This document shows positions 17,131-25,381 of a DNA stretch of 38,315 nucleotides, piece after piece (within the stretch, counting starts at the first letter, position 1; each line of letters starts with the position of its first letter). Under the pieces are notes generated by a model, which worked only from the letters and a program-made list of their open reading frames with translations, ran no database searches and was not told where the DNA came from. The stretch lies in contig NZ_JAKZGP010000049.1 in assembly GCF_022549775.1 (NCBI RefSeq), forward strand, positions 1 through 38,315, given 5' to 3'. A program made the position numbers and the translations under genes. This DNA comes from Belliella filtrata. Its GTDB lineage: Bacteria > Bacteroidota > Bacteroidia > Cytophagales > Cyclobacteriaceae.

Positions 17131-17350
17131 ATACTCCAATTTTCCTTTGGTCTTCACCTCTCCCAAAATCAATGATTTTGATAACATCAGTTACCACAAA
17201 CAAAACTGCTACTTGTATACAAAAATCTCATTTGTGCTTTTTTTAAACTGAAAATATCTTGAAAACATATTATCCGCAGCATACACCAATCCAAAAATCA
17301 TTTATGGATTTTAAATTATGTAGAGAATTATATTTTACTCAAACAGCTTT

Positions 17351-17378
17351 TTGAATTTATCTGGAAATATTAACTTTA
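17351..17378 (+). promoter_or_regulatory. Probable promoter of the DUF5995 gene
   Basis: TTG (17351-17353), a 17-base spacer and TAACTTTA (17371-17378) match the Bacteroidota promoter with one change in the last base of the -7 box. It lies 18 bases before ATG 17397. Confidence 0.45.
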
Positions 17379-17396
17379 TCAAAAAGCCAATTCCCT

Positions 17397-18155
17397 ATGA
17401 AAAATATTCAGGAAGTAATATCTAAAATGGATGAAATAATTGGAGAATGTGAGTCCGAAAGTTCCCGAATAGGCTATTTCGCCATTCTTTATAGACAAGT
17501 AACCGTTCGTATAGCACTGGGTATAGCCAAAGGTGAGTTTGAAGACAACCCTAGAATGGAGCATCTAGATATTATATTTGCCAAAAGGTTCATTGATGCC
17601 TATGAAGGATATAAATCAGGAAAGTTGATTACGAAGAGTTGGCAGACCGCTTTTGATGCAGCCAAAAGCAAGCACCATATTGTATTACAACATCTTCTGT
17701 TAGGAATAAATGCCCATATAAATTTAGATCTTGGGATCGCCGCAGTAGAAACAGTAGGGACAGCCAATTTATCAACGATCAAAAATGATTTTGACAACAT
17801 CAACGTGGTGCTTGGTGAATTGGTAGACGGTGTAAAAAACAACATTGGAGCATTGTCTCCACTATTTAGACTCCTAATCAGATTTGCAAAAGACAAGGAT
17901 GAGCTATTGGTAAACTTCAGCATCAGGATAGCCAGAGATGGAGCATGGAAATTTGCCAACGATTATCATTTAGCCATAGACAAAGCCGATTGTATTTCAA
18001 CTCGGGACCTAATCATTGCTGGATTGGCTGAAGAAATGATTCGCCCAGGCTCTAGGCTAAGCAATATATTGAAGATCATCAGCTTCACCGAATGGAGATC
18101 TGTGACAAGTAACATGAAGCAGCTAGACCAAGTGGTAAAAGAAGCTGGGAAATGA
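17397..18155 (+). CDS. DUF5995 family protein
   Basis: The 252-aa product contains the DUF5995 hallmark 'VLQHLLLGINAHINLDLGIAA' (about 98-118), preceded by the FAKRFIDAY and SWQTAFDAAK segments and followed by a long helical half ending in W-R-S-V-T-S-N. It is nearly all helical, with no signal peptide or clear membrane helix. The His-rich middle (HHIV..H, NAHIN) could bind a metal, but the function of the family is unknown to me. It is monocistronic, between the gene-free region and the convergent ybbP. Confidence 0.8.
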   Translation: MKNIQEVISKMDEIIGECESESSRIGYFAILYRQVTVRIALGIAKGEFEDNPRMEHLDIIFAKRFIDAYEGYKSGKLITKSWQTAFDAAKSKHHIVLQHLLLGINAHINLDLGIAAVETVGTANLSTIKNDFDNINVVLGELVDGVKNNIGALSPLFRLLIRFAKDKDELLVNFSIRIARDGAWKFANDYHLAIDKADCISTRDLIIAGLAEEMIRPGSRLSNILKIISFTEWRSVTSNMKQLDQVVKEAGK

Positions 18156-18248
18156 AATCATTTTAAAGTTTACAATTCAAACTCAAGTTTCTCCTTCTCT
18201 TTCACACCAAATTTCTAAAACCATAATAACAGCAAAGTAACTTAATCA

Positions 18249-20774
18249 TCAACCATTGCTTCTAAGAATCTCCATGGGCGGCTTATTGATAACCTGCCGG
18301 CCATTTAGCCAGCCTAAGACAATGGTCAACAAAGTCAGGCTTAAATAGACAACCAATGCTTCCTCATAAGCCCCTCTGAAAGGTAAATTGAAAACAAACT
18401 TACTCAACAAGAAAGTAGCCAAGAATGAAAGTAAAATCCCGCTCAATGATGCCAATGAACCTAAAAAGAAATACTCCAAGGTATTGATTTTTCTTACTGT
18501 AGCACTATCTGCTCCCAAGGTACGTAAGAGAATACTCTCACGCATTCTTTGATATTTGCTTATGATCAAAGAACTCACCAACACCAATATCCCAGTGGCT
18601 ATGCTAAAGAATGCCATGAACTGAATCACAAAGCTAATTTTACCTAGAATTTCTTCTAAGGTCTCCACTATAGCGCCAAGATTGACCACAGAAACATTAG
18701 GGAATGACCTCACTATATTTGACTGGACCTGAGCAGCCTGCCTATCATTTTTGGTTTTGGTAATTACTACGTGAAACTTAGGAGCACGCTCCAGGACACC
18801 TTCGGGAAACAATACTAAGAAGTTTGTAGAAACTTGATTGAACTTCACCTCTCTAAAACTTCCTATGTAAGTCTTGATTGGCCTTCCTTGCACATTGAAT
18901 ATAATCTCATCACCAAGCGAAAGCCCAGTCCTCAAAGCGTAACTTTGATCAAAAGAAACAAATATACTATCACTCGGGCTATCAACTTTTCTCAAAGCCC
19001 CTTTCACTAATCTTTCCGAAGAAATCAATGTGTCTCTGTATGTAACTCTAAACTCTCTATTATACAATCCCCTGGATCTCTTGTCTTCATCTGGCAGGGT
19101 ATCGTTTGCCGCTTTGGTAAGTCCATTGATAGACTCCAGACCAATAGTGACTATGGGTACTTGCTGAAGTACTGGTATTCCTTCAGACTTGACTCTTTGC
19201 ACTACAGCATCGATTTGATGATCTTGTATATCAAAAAGCAACATGTTGGGTTGATCTTCCTTATCAGCGAACTTCGCCTCTTCAAGCAACTGTCCTTGTA
19301 CAAAAAACAAAGTACTGATCATGGCTGTCCCCAAGCCAATGGTAGCTATCAAAGAAGTAGTCTGATTGTTTGGTCTATACAAGTTTGCCAAAGATTGCCT
19401 GATGGGATAACTCAAACTAATCGGTAAGAATTTCTTGATAGCCCACATGACCAACAAAGCAACAGACCACAATACTCCAAATGAAAATATAACAAAACCC
19501 GTAAAACCAAGTGCCGCTTTCCAATCTCCTAAAAGGCTAAAACTAAAGCCAAAGACAAACAAAAGAATTCCCAAGATCACCAACCACCTCAAAGGGTCGC
19601 TACTTACTTTTATTTCTCCTTCATCTGGTCTCAAAGTTGCCATTGGAGATACTTTTCGCATTTTCAGCAAGGGCAATAAAGCAAAAAGGAAAGCCACCAA
19701 TAAGCCTGTTAAAACACCCATTCCTATGCTTTTCCATGATAGAGAAACACTCACCTCCACAGGAAGAAAATCAGCAAACACTACTGGCAAGACAAACTGA
19801 AGGGCAGAACCAAGCGCAGCTCCGACTACGGCTCCGAAAAATCCCATAATCAAAATTTGGAGCATGTAAATCTGAAGCGCTTGCCAAGAAGAAACTCCCA
19901 GACACCTTAAAACAGCTACAGAAGGTAGTTTTTCTTTTACAAACACATTCACCGCACTCGCTACACCCACACAACCAAGTAGCAAAGCTATAAATGCCAC
20001 CAAGCTTAGGAAGCTAGCCAAATTATCAAAAGACCGCCCTGTCCGCTTCCTTCTTTCTTCCACCGTATCTACACTTACTTTATCTTCCTCCCATTGAGCT
20101 TCAAATGGCTTAACCACTTCATCTACATCGATACCATCTTCAAATTGATAATACCTTACATAACGTAACCTGCTGCCAAACTGAATCAATCCCGTGGCCT
20201 CTCCATACGCCAATGGAATATAAACCGCAGGTGCGACTGTAGCCGTAATCCCAGTCTGACCTGGTACTTTTTGTAGCTCACCAACGATTTCAAAAGTCAA
20301 ATCACCTACCTTGATGCTATCACCTACTACGGCATCAAACTGTGCCATCAGCACTTTCTCTACGAGTGCTTTTCTCCCACCAGATCTAAACGCATCAGGG
20401 GCATCTTCAGGAATGGTTTCCAAAACACCATAGAATGGGAAATCCCCCTCAAGCATCCTGACTTGAGTAAGCCTAGAATCTCCAGATTTGGGAAACAAAA
20501 CCATGCTGGCGAAATTGATTTCATCTGCTTGATCTATTGCAATCGAATCTGTAGGTTGAGCTCCTAGAGACTTATTATTTTCAATAACCAAATCTGCACC
20601 TACAAGCTCCTTAGATTGATTTTCTATATCAGACTTCAGGTTGTCTCCAAAAGAACTGATTGCCACCAATGCAGCAATTCCTACTATCATAGATGAAACA
20701 AAGAGTGTCAGACGAGAGAAGTTCTTGCGGAAATCTCGCAAGGCCATACTCCAAACCCAAGCAAAACTACCCAT
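18249..20774 (-). CDS. ybbP: YbbP-type ABC transporter permease (FtsX/MacB superfamily)
   Basis: The 841-aa product has ten or so membrane helices in the YbbP layout: one N-terminal helix (about 20-40), a large periplasmic domain (about 45-230), an FtsX-type three-helix block (about 250-375), further helices (about 395-455), a second periplasmic domain and a C-terminal FtsX block (about 700-830). With YbbA it should form an ABC complex that moves lipids or other hydrophobic molecules from the inner membrane; the substrate is unproven. I chose ATG 20774 over GTG 20798 because AGGAGG lies 6 bases before it. It overlaps the ybbA stop by 8 bases. Confidence 0.88.
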   Translation of the reverse strand: MGSFAWVWSMALRDFRKNFSRLTLFVSSMIVGIAALVAISSFGDNLKSDIENQSKELVGADLVIENNKSLGAQPTDSIAIDQADEINFASMVLFPKSGDSRLTQVRMLEGDFPFYGVLETIPEDAPDAFRSGGRKALVEKVLMAQFDAVVGDSIKVGDLTFEIVGELQKVPGQTGITATVAPAVYIPLAYGEATGLIQFGSRLRYVRYYQFEDGIDVDEVVKPFEAQWEEDKVSVDTVEERRKRTGRSFDNLASFLSLVAFIALLLGCVGVASAVNVFVKEKLPSVAVLRCLGVSSWQALQIYMLQILIMGFFGAVVGAALGSALQFVLPVVFADFLPVEVSVSLSWKSIGMGVLTGLLVAFLFALLPLLKMRKVSPMATLRPDEGEIKVSSDPLRWLVILGILLFVFGFSFSLLGDWKAALGFTGFVIFSFGVLWSVALLVMWAIKKFLPISLSYPIRQSLANLYRPNNQTTSLIATIGLGTAMISTLFFVQGQLLEEAKFADKEDQPNMLLFDIQDHQIDAVVQRVKSEGIPVLQQVPIVTIGLESINGLTKAANDTLPDEDKRSRGLYNREFRVTYRDTLISSERLVKGALRKVDSPSDSIFVSFDQSYALRTGLSLGDEIIFNVQGRPIKTYIGSFREVKFNQVSTNFLVLFPEGVLERAPKFHVVITKTKNDRQAAQVQSNIVRSFPNVSVVNLGAIVETLEEILGKISFVIQFMAFFSIATGILVLVSSLIISKYQRMRESILLRTLGADSATVRKINTLEYFFLGSLASLSGILLSFLATFLLSKFVFNLPFRGAYEEALVVYLSLTLLTIVLGWLNGRQVINKPPMEILRSNG

Positions 20775-21444
20775 GGCTTTCCTCCTGAATTTTACCACCT
20801 TTGATATAGATTATACGGTCTGTTTTTTGAGCAAGATCAGTATCATGAGTTACCAGAATCAAGGTGGTACCTTGGGCTTTATTCAAATCAAAAATCAGGT
20901 TTTCTATCAATTCCCCTGTATCTGTATCCAAATTACCTGTTGGCTCATCTGCAAATAAAATCTTTGGCTCATTGGCAAAGGCACGGGCAATAGAAACCCG
21001 CTGCTGCTCGCCTCCTGACAGTTGTGTAGGGTAATGCGTCACCCTATCTTTTAAACCTACTTTCTCCAATAGCTCCATAGCTTTCTCTTTAGCATCTTTT
21101 CGCTTTTTCAGCTCCAGAGGAACCATAACATTCTCCAAAGCTGTCAAGGTGGGCAAGAGTTGGAAGTTCTGAAACACAAACCCAATCGAACGACTTCTGA
21201 CAGCCGCTCTCTCATCTTCATTCAACTTCTCAAAAATGTGCCCATTCAATATGATAGAGCCCGTAGATGCCGTATCTAAACCTGCACATAATCCAAGGAG
21301 CGTAGTTTTCCCTGAACCCGAAGGACCAACAATAGCTATTTTCTCTCCCTCTTGAATTTCAAAATTAACTTGATCTAGTACAGTTAGGCTTTTGCTTCCA
21401 CTTTGATAGGTCTTGGAAACATTATTTACAGTTAGTATGCTCAT
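20767..21444 (-). CDS. ybbA: YbbA/LolD-type ABC transporter ATP-binding protein
   Basis: The 225-aa ATPase has Walker A GPSGSGKT (40-47), a Q-loop at Gln92 (FVFQNFQLLPTLTALENV), the signature LSGGEQQR (142-149), Walker B ILFADEPTGNLD (162-173) and an H-loop THD. The FQNFQLLP segment and size place it in the MacB/LolD/YbbA group. The downstream permease is of YbbP type and the divergent neighbour is TesA-like, which favours YbbA over LolD. It acts at the cytoplasmic face of the inner membrane and is coupled to ybbP by overlap. Confidence 0.92.
   Translation of the reverse strand: MSILTVNNVSKTYQSGSKSLTVLDQVNFEIQEGEKIAIVGPSGSGKTTLLGLCAGLDTASTGSIILNGHIFEKLNEDERAAVRSRSIGFVFQNFQLLPTLTALENVMVPLELKKRKDAKEKAMELLEKVGLKDRVTHYPTQLSGGEQQRVSIARAFANEPKILFADEPTGNLDTDTGELIENLIFDLNKAQGTTLILVTHDTDLAQKTDRIIYIKGGKIQEESHG
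20781..20786 (-). promoter_or_regulatory. Shine-Dalgarno sequence that fixes the ybbP start
   Basis: AGGAGG on the minus strand lies 6 bases before ATG 20774, inside the 3' end of ybbA. Strong Shine-Dalgarno sequences are rare in this genome, so it suits an internal start in an overlapping operon. Confidence 0.7.
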
Positions 21445-21934
21445 GAAATATTGATTACTTTACAGGTATGAGAAGCTTAAACGAGGCATTTTAAATTTCG
21501 GATGCTACATAAAGAAATAAAGATAGTAGGATTATCTATTTATTAGCAATTTTGAAACGACAATGCTATCAGATCGTTGACAAGAAGTGAACTGTATCAA
21601 TATTTATTGATATTACACTTATACCATCAACAACATATCAGCACAGTATTTAAAAAAAATTGAAAACCCGATTTACCCAAATCCTGTGATTCATGGATAA
21701 TGGAACAAATCAAAACTAGTCACAAAATTCAAGCTACTCTTTTATCAAAGAAATCGATTTAACAATCTCAAAACAAAGCAATCCTTCGAGGGTTAATTTT
21801 TTTTAAGACCATGGATCTATTTTGATAAAATGACATTAATTTTAGCTTGAACCCTCGAACATTTTCCTAAAGGTGATTTCCCTTGCACTATTAAAAAACG
21901 AATTAGCTTGATCACAAATAATCGATAAATAAAT
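21445..21934. other. 490-bp divergent intergenic region ybbA / tesA-like
   Basis: No protein-coding frame is convincing. The region is AT-rich and holds copy A of the nested inverted repeat (21750-21880). I could not find a full TAnnTTTG box for either neighbouring gene. Confidence 0.6.
21750..21880 (+). repeat. Nested inverted-repeat element, copy A
   Basis: The outer arms are GAAATCG...TTTAA and TTTTCCTAAAGGTGATTTC; the inner arms are CCTTCGAGGGTTAA (21783-21796) and TTGAACCCTCGAA (21848-21860). The reverse complement of 34052-34184 has the same arms in the same order and is clearly similar over the whole length by eye, including ATTAATT before the second inner arm. It lies 54 bp upstream of the tesA-like gene. 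Confidence 0.85.
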
Positions 21935-22618
21935 ATGAATTTATTAAGAACTTACTTTTCCTTAGCCCTCCTAGTAGGCGTCTTCTTTACCACATCTTGC
22001 AGTAGCAACTCATCAAAAGAAAAGCAATCTGAAGACTACCAAGAAGCTGTAGCCAACACGATTGAAGAAAAAAAAGTAATTCTATTCTTTGGAAACAGCT
22101 TATCTGCAGGCTATGGAATAGAAGCAGAAGAGTCATTTCCTGGACTAGTAGCTTCGAGAATTGATGCTTTGAAATTACCCTATAAGGTAATCAACGGAGG
22201 ACTTTCGGGAGAAACTACTGCAAGTGGTCTTAGTAGATTAGATTGGTTTTTGGAAGATGAACCATACATTTTCGTATTAGAGCTAGGAGGAAATGATGGC
22301 TTGAGGGGAATAAACTTATCAGAAACAAAGAGAAACCTCAAAAGCATCATTGAAATGGTAAGGTCTAGGTATCCAGATACAAAAATCATCCTAGCAGGCA
22401 TGCAAATCCCGCCTAATATGGGAAAAGAATATTCAGAAGAATTCAGACAAATGTATCCACAGGTAGCCGAGGAAGAAAAAGTCACCTTGATTCCATTCTT
22501 ACTAGAAGGAGTGGCTGGAGATCCAGACCTTAATCTCCCTGATGGCATTCACCCAACTGCCGAAGGACACCAAATAGTCTTTCAAAACATCTGGCCTTAT
22601 ATTGAGGAGAAATTGTAG
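21935..22618 (+). CDS. TesA-like SGNH/GDSL esterase lipoprotein
   Basis: The 227-aa product has a lipoprotein signal with lipobox TTSC (Cys22), then an SGNH hydrolase domain: block I FGNSLSAGYG with nucleophile Ser55, block II NGGLSGETTASG, block III LGGND with Asn120, and the Asp203-x-x-His206 dyad in PDGIHPTAEGH. This order matches E. coli TesA (thioesterase I / lysophospholipase), which has GDSLSAGY where this protein has GNSLSAGY. As a lipoprotein it should hydrolyse acyl esters at the envelope. It is divergent from ybbA-ybbP, as is tesA in E. coli, hinting at a role in handling lipids moved by that transporter. Confidence 0.88.
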   Translation: MNLLRTYFSLALLVGVFFTTSCSSNSSKEKQSEDYQEAVANTIEEKKVILFFGNSLSAGYGIEAEESFPGLVASRIDALKLPYKVINGGLSGETTASGLSRLDWFLEDEPYIFVLELGGNDGLRGINLSETKRNLKSIIEMVRSRYPDTKIILAGMQIPPNMGKEYSEEFRQMYPQVAEEEKVTLIPFLLEGVAGDPDLNLPDGIHPTAEGHQIVFQNIWPYIEEKL

Positions 22619-22848
22619 CATAGAAATTCCCTGACCTATACTCAAAAACACTCAAGCTTTACCAAAGAAAGGGTTTATAAACTTACAAAAAACTAAAACC
22701 TTTTAGCTTGGATAATTCCAAATTTTGCATCATTTTTACCATTCATCAAGAATTCCTCTCAAAAAAGAAGGATCGTGGTGAAAGAATCCTCTAAATCCAA
22801 AGAAAATTTATTAATCTTACGAACAATAACCCCTTAAAAATTGAGTAC

Positions 22849-24591
22849 ATGAGTTTTGAAATCAAATCTACAGCAGAGCCTTATGATGTAATCATAGTAG
22901 GCTCTGGAGCTGGAGGCGGGATGGCTTCCAAAATTTTATCAGAAGCTGGTCTTTCAGTAGCAGTAGTAGAAGCTGGAGCGGACTTTGATCCAGCAAAAGA
23001 CGAAGATAGAACCCAATTAAGATTTCCATGGGAATCCCCAAGAAGAGGAAACAGCACAAGAGTAAGACCATTTGGAGATTTTGACGCTGCCATTGGTGGC
23101 TGGGACATTGAGGGTGAGCCTTACACTTTTACCAGAGGAACAAAATTCGATTGGTTCAGGTCTAGAATGGTAGGTGGAAGAACCAATCATTGGGGAAGGA
23201 TATCGCTTCGTTTTGGCCCAGATGATTTCAAAAGAAAAAACATAGACGGCCTTGGTGACAACTGGCCAATAGGCTACGATGATCTTAAACCATACTACGA
23301 CAAAGTAGACAAATTGATTGGGGTCTTTGGATCCAAAGAAGGCTGGAGAAATGAGCCAGATGGTTTTTTCCTACCTCCTCCTAAGCCGCGTCTTCATGAA
23401 ATGTACATGATGAAAGGTGCCAAAAAAGCAAATATTCCAGTGCTTCCTTCTAGACTTTCTGTGCTTACAAGGCCAATAAATAACGAAAGAGGGGTTTGCT
23501 TCTTTTGCAACCAATGTAATAGAGCTTGTCAAGCCTATGCTGACTTCTCTTCGGGAACATGTCTTGTGCATCCTGCGATGAAAAAGGGTAAGGTAGATCT
23601 TTTTACCAATTCCATGGTAAGAAAAGTGACTACTGACGATCAAGGAAAAGCTACTGGAGTTTCTTTTATAAGTAAAGTGGACTTGAAAGAGTACAAGCTT
23701 AAGTCAAGGGTAGTGGTTCTTGGTGCCTCAGCATGTGAATCAGCCCGTATCATGCTCAACTCCAAGTCCAAATCTCATCCAAATGGAATCGGAAACAGCA
23801 CGGGTATGGTCGGAAGGTATCTACATGATTCCACTGGAGCTGACAGAATGGGAATCCTCCCAGAGTTGATGGAAAGAGAGCGTTACAATGAAGATGGTGT
23901 CGGTGGTATGCACGTCTATACCCCATGGTGGCTTGACAATAAGAAATTAGATTTTGCTCGTGGATATCATATAGAGTATTGGGGAGGGATGGGAATGCCT
24001 TCATACGGAGTTGGATTTGCAATGGACACCATGAGAAAGCACCTCAAAGATGAGTTTGGTAACCCAAGCCCTAACGGTGGATATGGTGAAGGCTTGAAAA
24101 AAGACATTCGAAGGATTCAAGGATCCACTTTAGGTATGTCTGGTAGAGGTGAAAGTGTACCGCAATACACGAATTATTGTGAAATAGACCCTACTGTAGT
24201 GGATAAATATGGTATTCCAGTGTTGAGATTCAACTATCAGTGGACACAAGATGAGATTCTACAAGCCAAGCATATGCATGAGACTTTTGAAGAAATTATC
24301 ACCAATGCTGGTGGTACACTTCTAGGTAGCAAGCCTGGTCCTGAATCTTTGTATGGCCTAGCTACTCCAGGAAGAATCATCCATGAAGTGGGTACTACGA
24401 GAATGGGGGACAACCCAGAAACATCCGTACTCAATAGTAACTGTCAAGCTCATGATTGCAATAACTTGTTTGTTGTAGATGCTGGTCCATTTGTCTCTCA
24501 AGCTGATAAAAACCCTACATGGACAATTTTGGCTTTGAGCTGGAGAACTTCCGATTTTATCGTTTCAGAACTGAAGAAGAAAAACATCTAA
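22849..24591 (+). CDS. GMC-family FAD-dependent oxidoreductase
   Basis: The 580-aa product has the FAD Rossmann motif VGSGAGGGMAS (17-27), the GMC-type MVGGRTNHWGR (107-117), and the C-terminal active-site pair His512 (HEVGTTRMG) and Asn555 (NPTWTILALSWR). It resembles the large subunits of membrane gluconate/sugar-alcohol dehydrogenases. A cysteine group C217-x2-C220-x2-C223-x3-C227 lies mid-protein where related FAD-dependent glucose dehydrogenases bind an iron-sulfur cluster. It has no signal of its own, so export with the Tat-type partner gene 10 bases downstream is likely. Substrate unknown: a polyol, sugar or sugar acid. Confidence 0.9.
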   Translation: MSFEIKSTAEPYDVIIVGSGAGGGMASKILSEAGLSVAVVEAGADFDPAKDEDRTQLRFPWESPRRGNSTRVRPFGDFDAAIGGWDIEGEPYTFTRGTKFDWFRSRMVGGRTNHWGRISLRFGPDDFKRKNIDGLGDNWPIGYDDLKPYYDKVDKLIGVFGSKEGWRNEPDGFFLPPPKPRLHEMYMMKGAKKANIPVLPSRLSVLTRPINNERGVCFFCNQCNRACQAYADFSSGTCLVHPAMKKGKVDLFTNSMVRKVTTDDQGKATGVSFISKVDLKEYKLKSRVVVLGASACESARIMLNSKSKSHPNGIGNSTGMVGRYLHDSTGADRMGILPELMERERYNEDGVGGMHVYTPWWLDNKKLDFARGYHIEYWGGMGMPSYGVGFAMDTMRKHLKDEFGNPSPNGGYGEGLKKDIRRIQGSTLGMSGRGESVPQYTNYCEIDPTVVDKYGIPVLRFNYQWTQDEILQAKHMHETFEEIITNAGGTLLGSKPGPESLYGLATPGRIIHEVGTTRMGDNPETSVLNSNCQAHDCNNLFVVDAGPFVSQADKNPTWTILALSWRTSDFIVSELKKKNI

Positions 24592-24601
24592 ATCCAAGAC
24601 C

Positions 24602-25315
24602 ATGAACAGAAGAGAAAACCTCAAACTCCTTTTCACTGGAGCCTTGGCTTCAGGATTTTTACTTACCAACTGTACCCCGGAAGAGAAACAAGCTGCGCTT
24701 TCTCCTGTAAACCCTGGAGGAACAGTAGGTGGCCGTTCAGATGATGAGATTATCATCGACCAAAGACTTCTTTCCGAAGTATTTCTTACAGAAGAGGAAA
24801 AGAAAAAACTAGCCGTATTAGCTGACATAATTATACCAGCTGATGCTGAGTCTCCAAGCGCCACTGAAGTGGGCGTAGTAGATTTCATTGAGTTTATGAT
24901 GAAAGATTATCCCGCATACAAAATTCCTATGCGAGGAGGCCTATTATGGCTAGACCATTACAGTGTAGATCATTTTGACAAAGCATTTCTTGATCTTAAT
25001 GAGACTGACAGGATGAAAATCATCGACGAAATCGCATGGCCAGACAAAGCTAAACCAGAACATATTGGCGGTGTGATGTTTTTCAATATGGTCAGGAATT
25101 TGACAGCCACTGGATTCTTCACTACAGAGCCTGGGTTCAAATATTTGGGCTATGTAGGCAACAGACCTAATGTATGGGATGGTGTACCAGACCATATTAT
25201 GAAAGCTCATGGTTTTGAATTACCAGAAAAATACATTGACATCTACCTCAAGCCTGAAGAGCGTGGACAGCTAGCAGAATGGGATGCTGAAGGCAATATC
25301 ATTCGAAAAGCTTAA
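24602..25315 (+). CDS. Gluconate 2-dehydrogenase subunit 3-like lipoprotein
   Basis: The 237-aa product begins MNRRENLKLL, a twin-arginine-like signal, followed by a hydrophobic stretch and the lipobox LLTNC (Cys24). The mature part fits the gluconate_2-dh3 family: 'LSEVFLTEEEKKKLAVLADIIIPAD' with the typical A-D-x-I-I-P-A, then helical segments with W and G-x-x-x-F-N-M-V-R-N. In this family the small subunit is a Tat-exported chaperone or anchor for the FAD subunit. It lies 10 bases after the GMC gene and is followed by a terminator, so the two form one operon. The cytochrome c subunit of the classical three-part enzymes is not present. Confidence 0.88.
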   Translation: MNRRENLKLLFTGALASGFLLTNCTPEEKQAALSPVNPGGTVGGRSDDEIIIDQRLLSEVFLTEEEKKKLAVLADIIIPADAESPSATEVGVVDFIEFMMKDYPAYKIPMRGGLLWLDHYSVDHFDKAFLDLNETDRMKIIDEIAWPDKAKPEHIGGVMFFNMVRNLTATGFFTTEPGFKYLGYVGNRPNVWDGVPDHIMKAHGFELPEKYIDIYLKPEERGQLAEWDAEGNIIRKA

Positions 25316-25326
25316 AATAATTTGAT

Positions 25327-25357
25327 AAAAAAGCCACTGGTATTCAGTGGCTTTTTT
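25327..25357 (+). terminator. Terminator of the GMC operon
   Basis: AAAAAAGCCACTG pairs perfectly with CAGTGGCTTTTTT around a 5-base loop, 11 bases after the stop codon. Its last T is also the first base of the next gene's -7 box. Confidence 0.9.
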
Positions 25358-25364
25358 AATTTTG
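25357..25364 (+). promoter_or_regulatory. -7 promoter box of the DUF6340-like lipoprotein gene
   Basis: TAATTTTG followed by CGTTCT fits TAnnTTTG and resembles the box at 5737 (TAATTTTGCGCTTC). It directly abuts the terminator; ATG 25382 is 17 bases further on. Confidence 0.55.
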
Positions 25365-25381
25365 CGTTCTTAAACTAATTT

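Larger units (their letters stand above)
16789..17396. other. Gene-free 608-bp region with palindromes and two terminators
   Basis: No plausible protein is seen. The region holds two related 20-bp palindromic sites (16881-16900 and 16933-16952), each followed by CATAAAAA, two terminator-like hairpins (16957-16983 and 17099-17130), an AAAATCAATGATTTT inverted repeat near 17167, and the promoter of the DUF5995 gene at 17351-17378. The rest is AT-rich. Confidence 0.7.

Noticed and set aside
20775-20798. Upstream GTG start for ybbP
   Set aside because: ATG 20774 has AGGAGG at 6 bases and overlaps the ybbA stop in the usual way; the GTG has no such signal.
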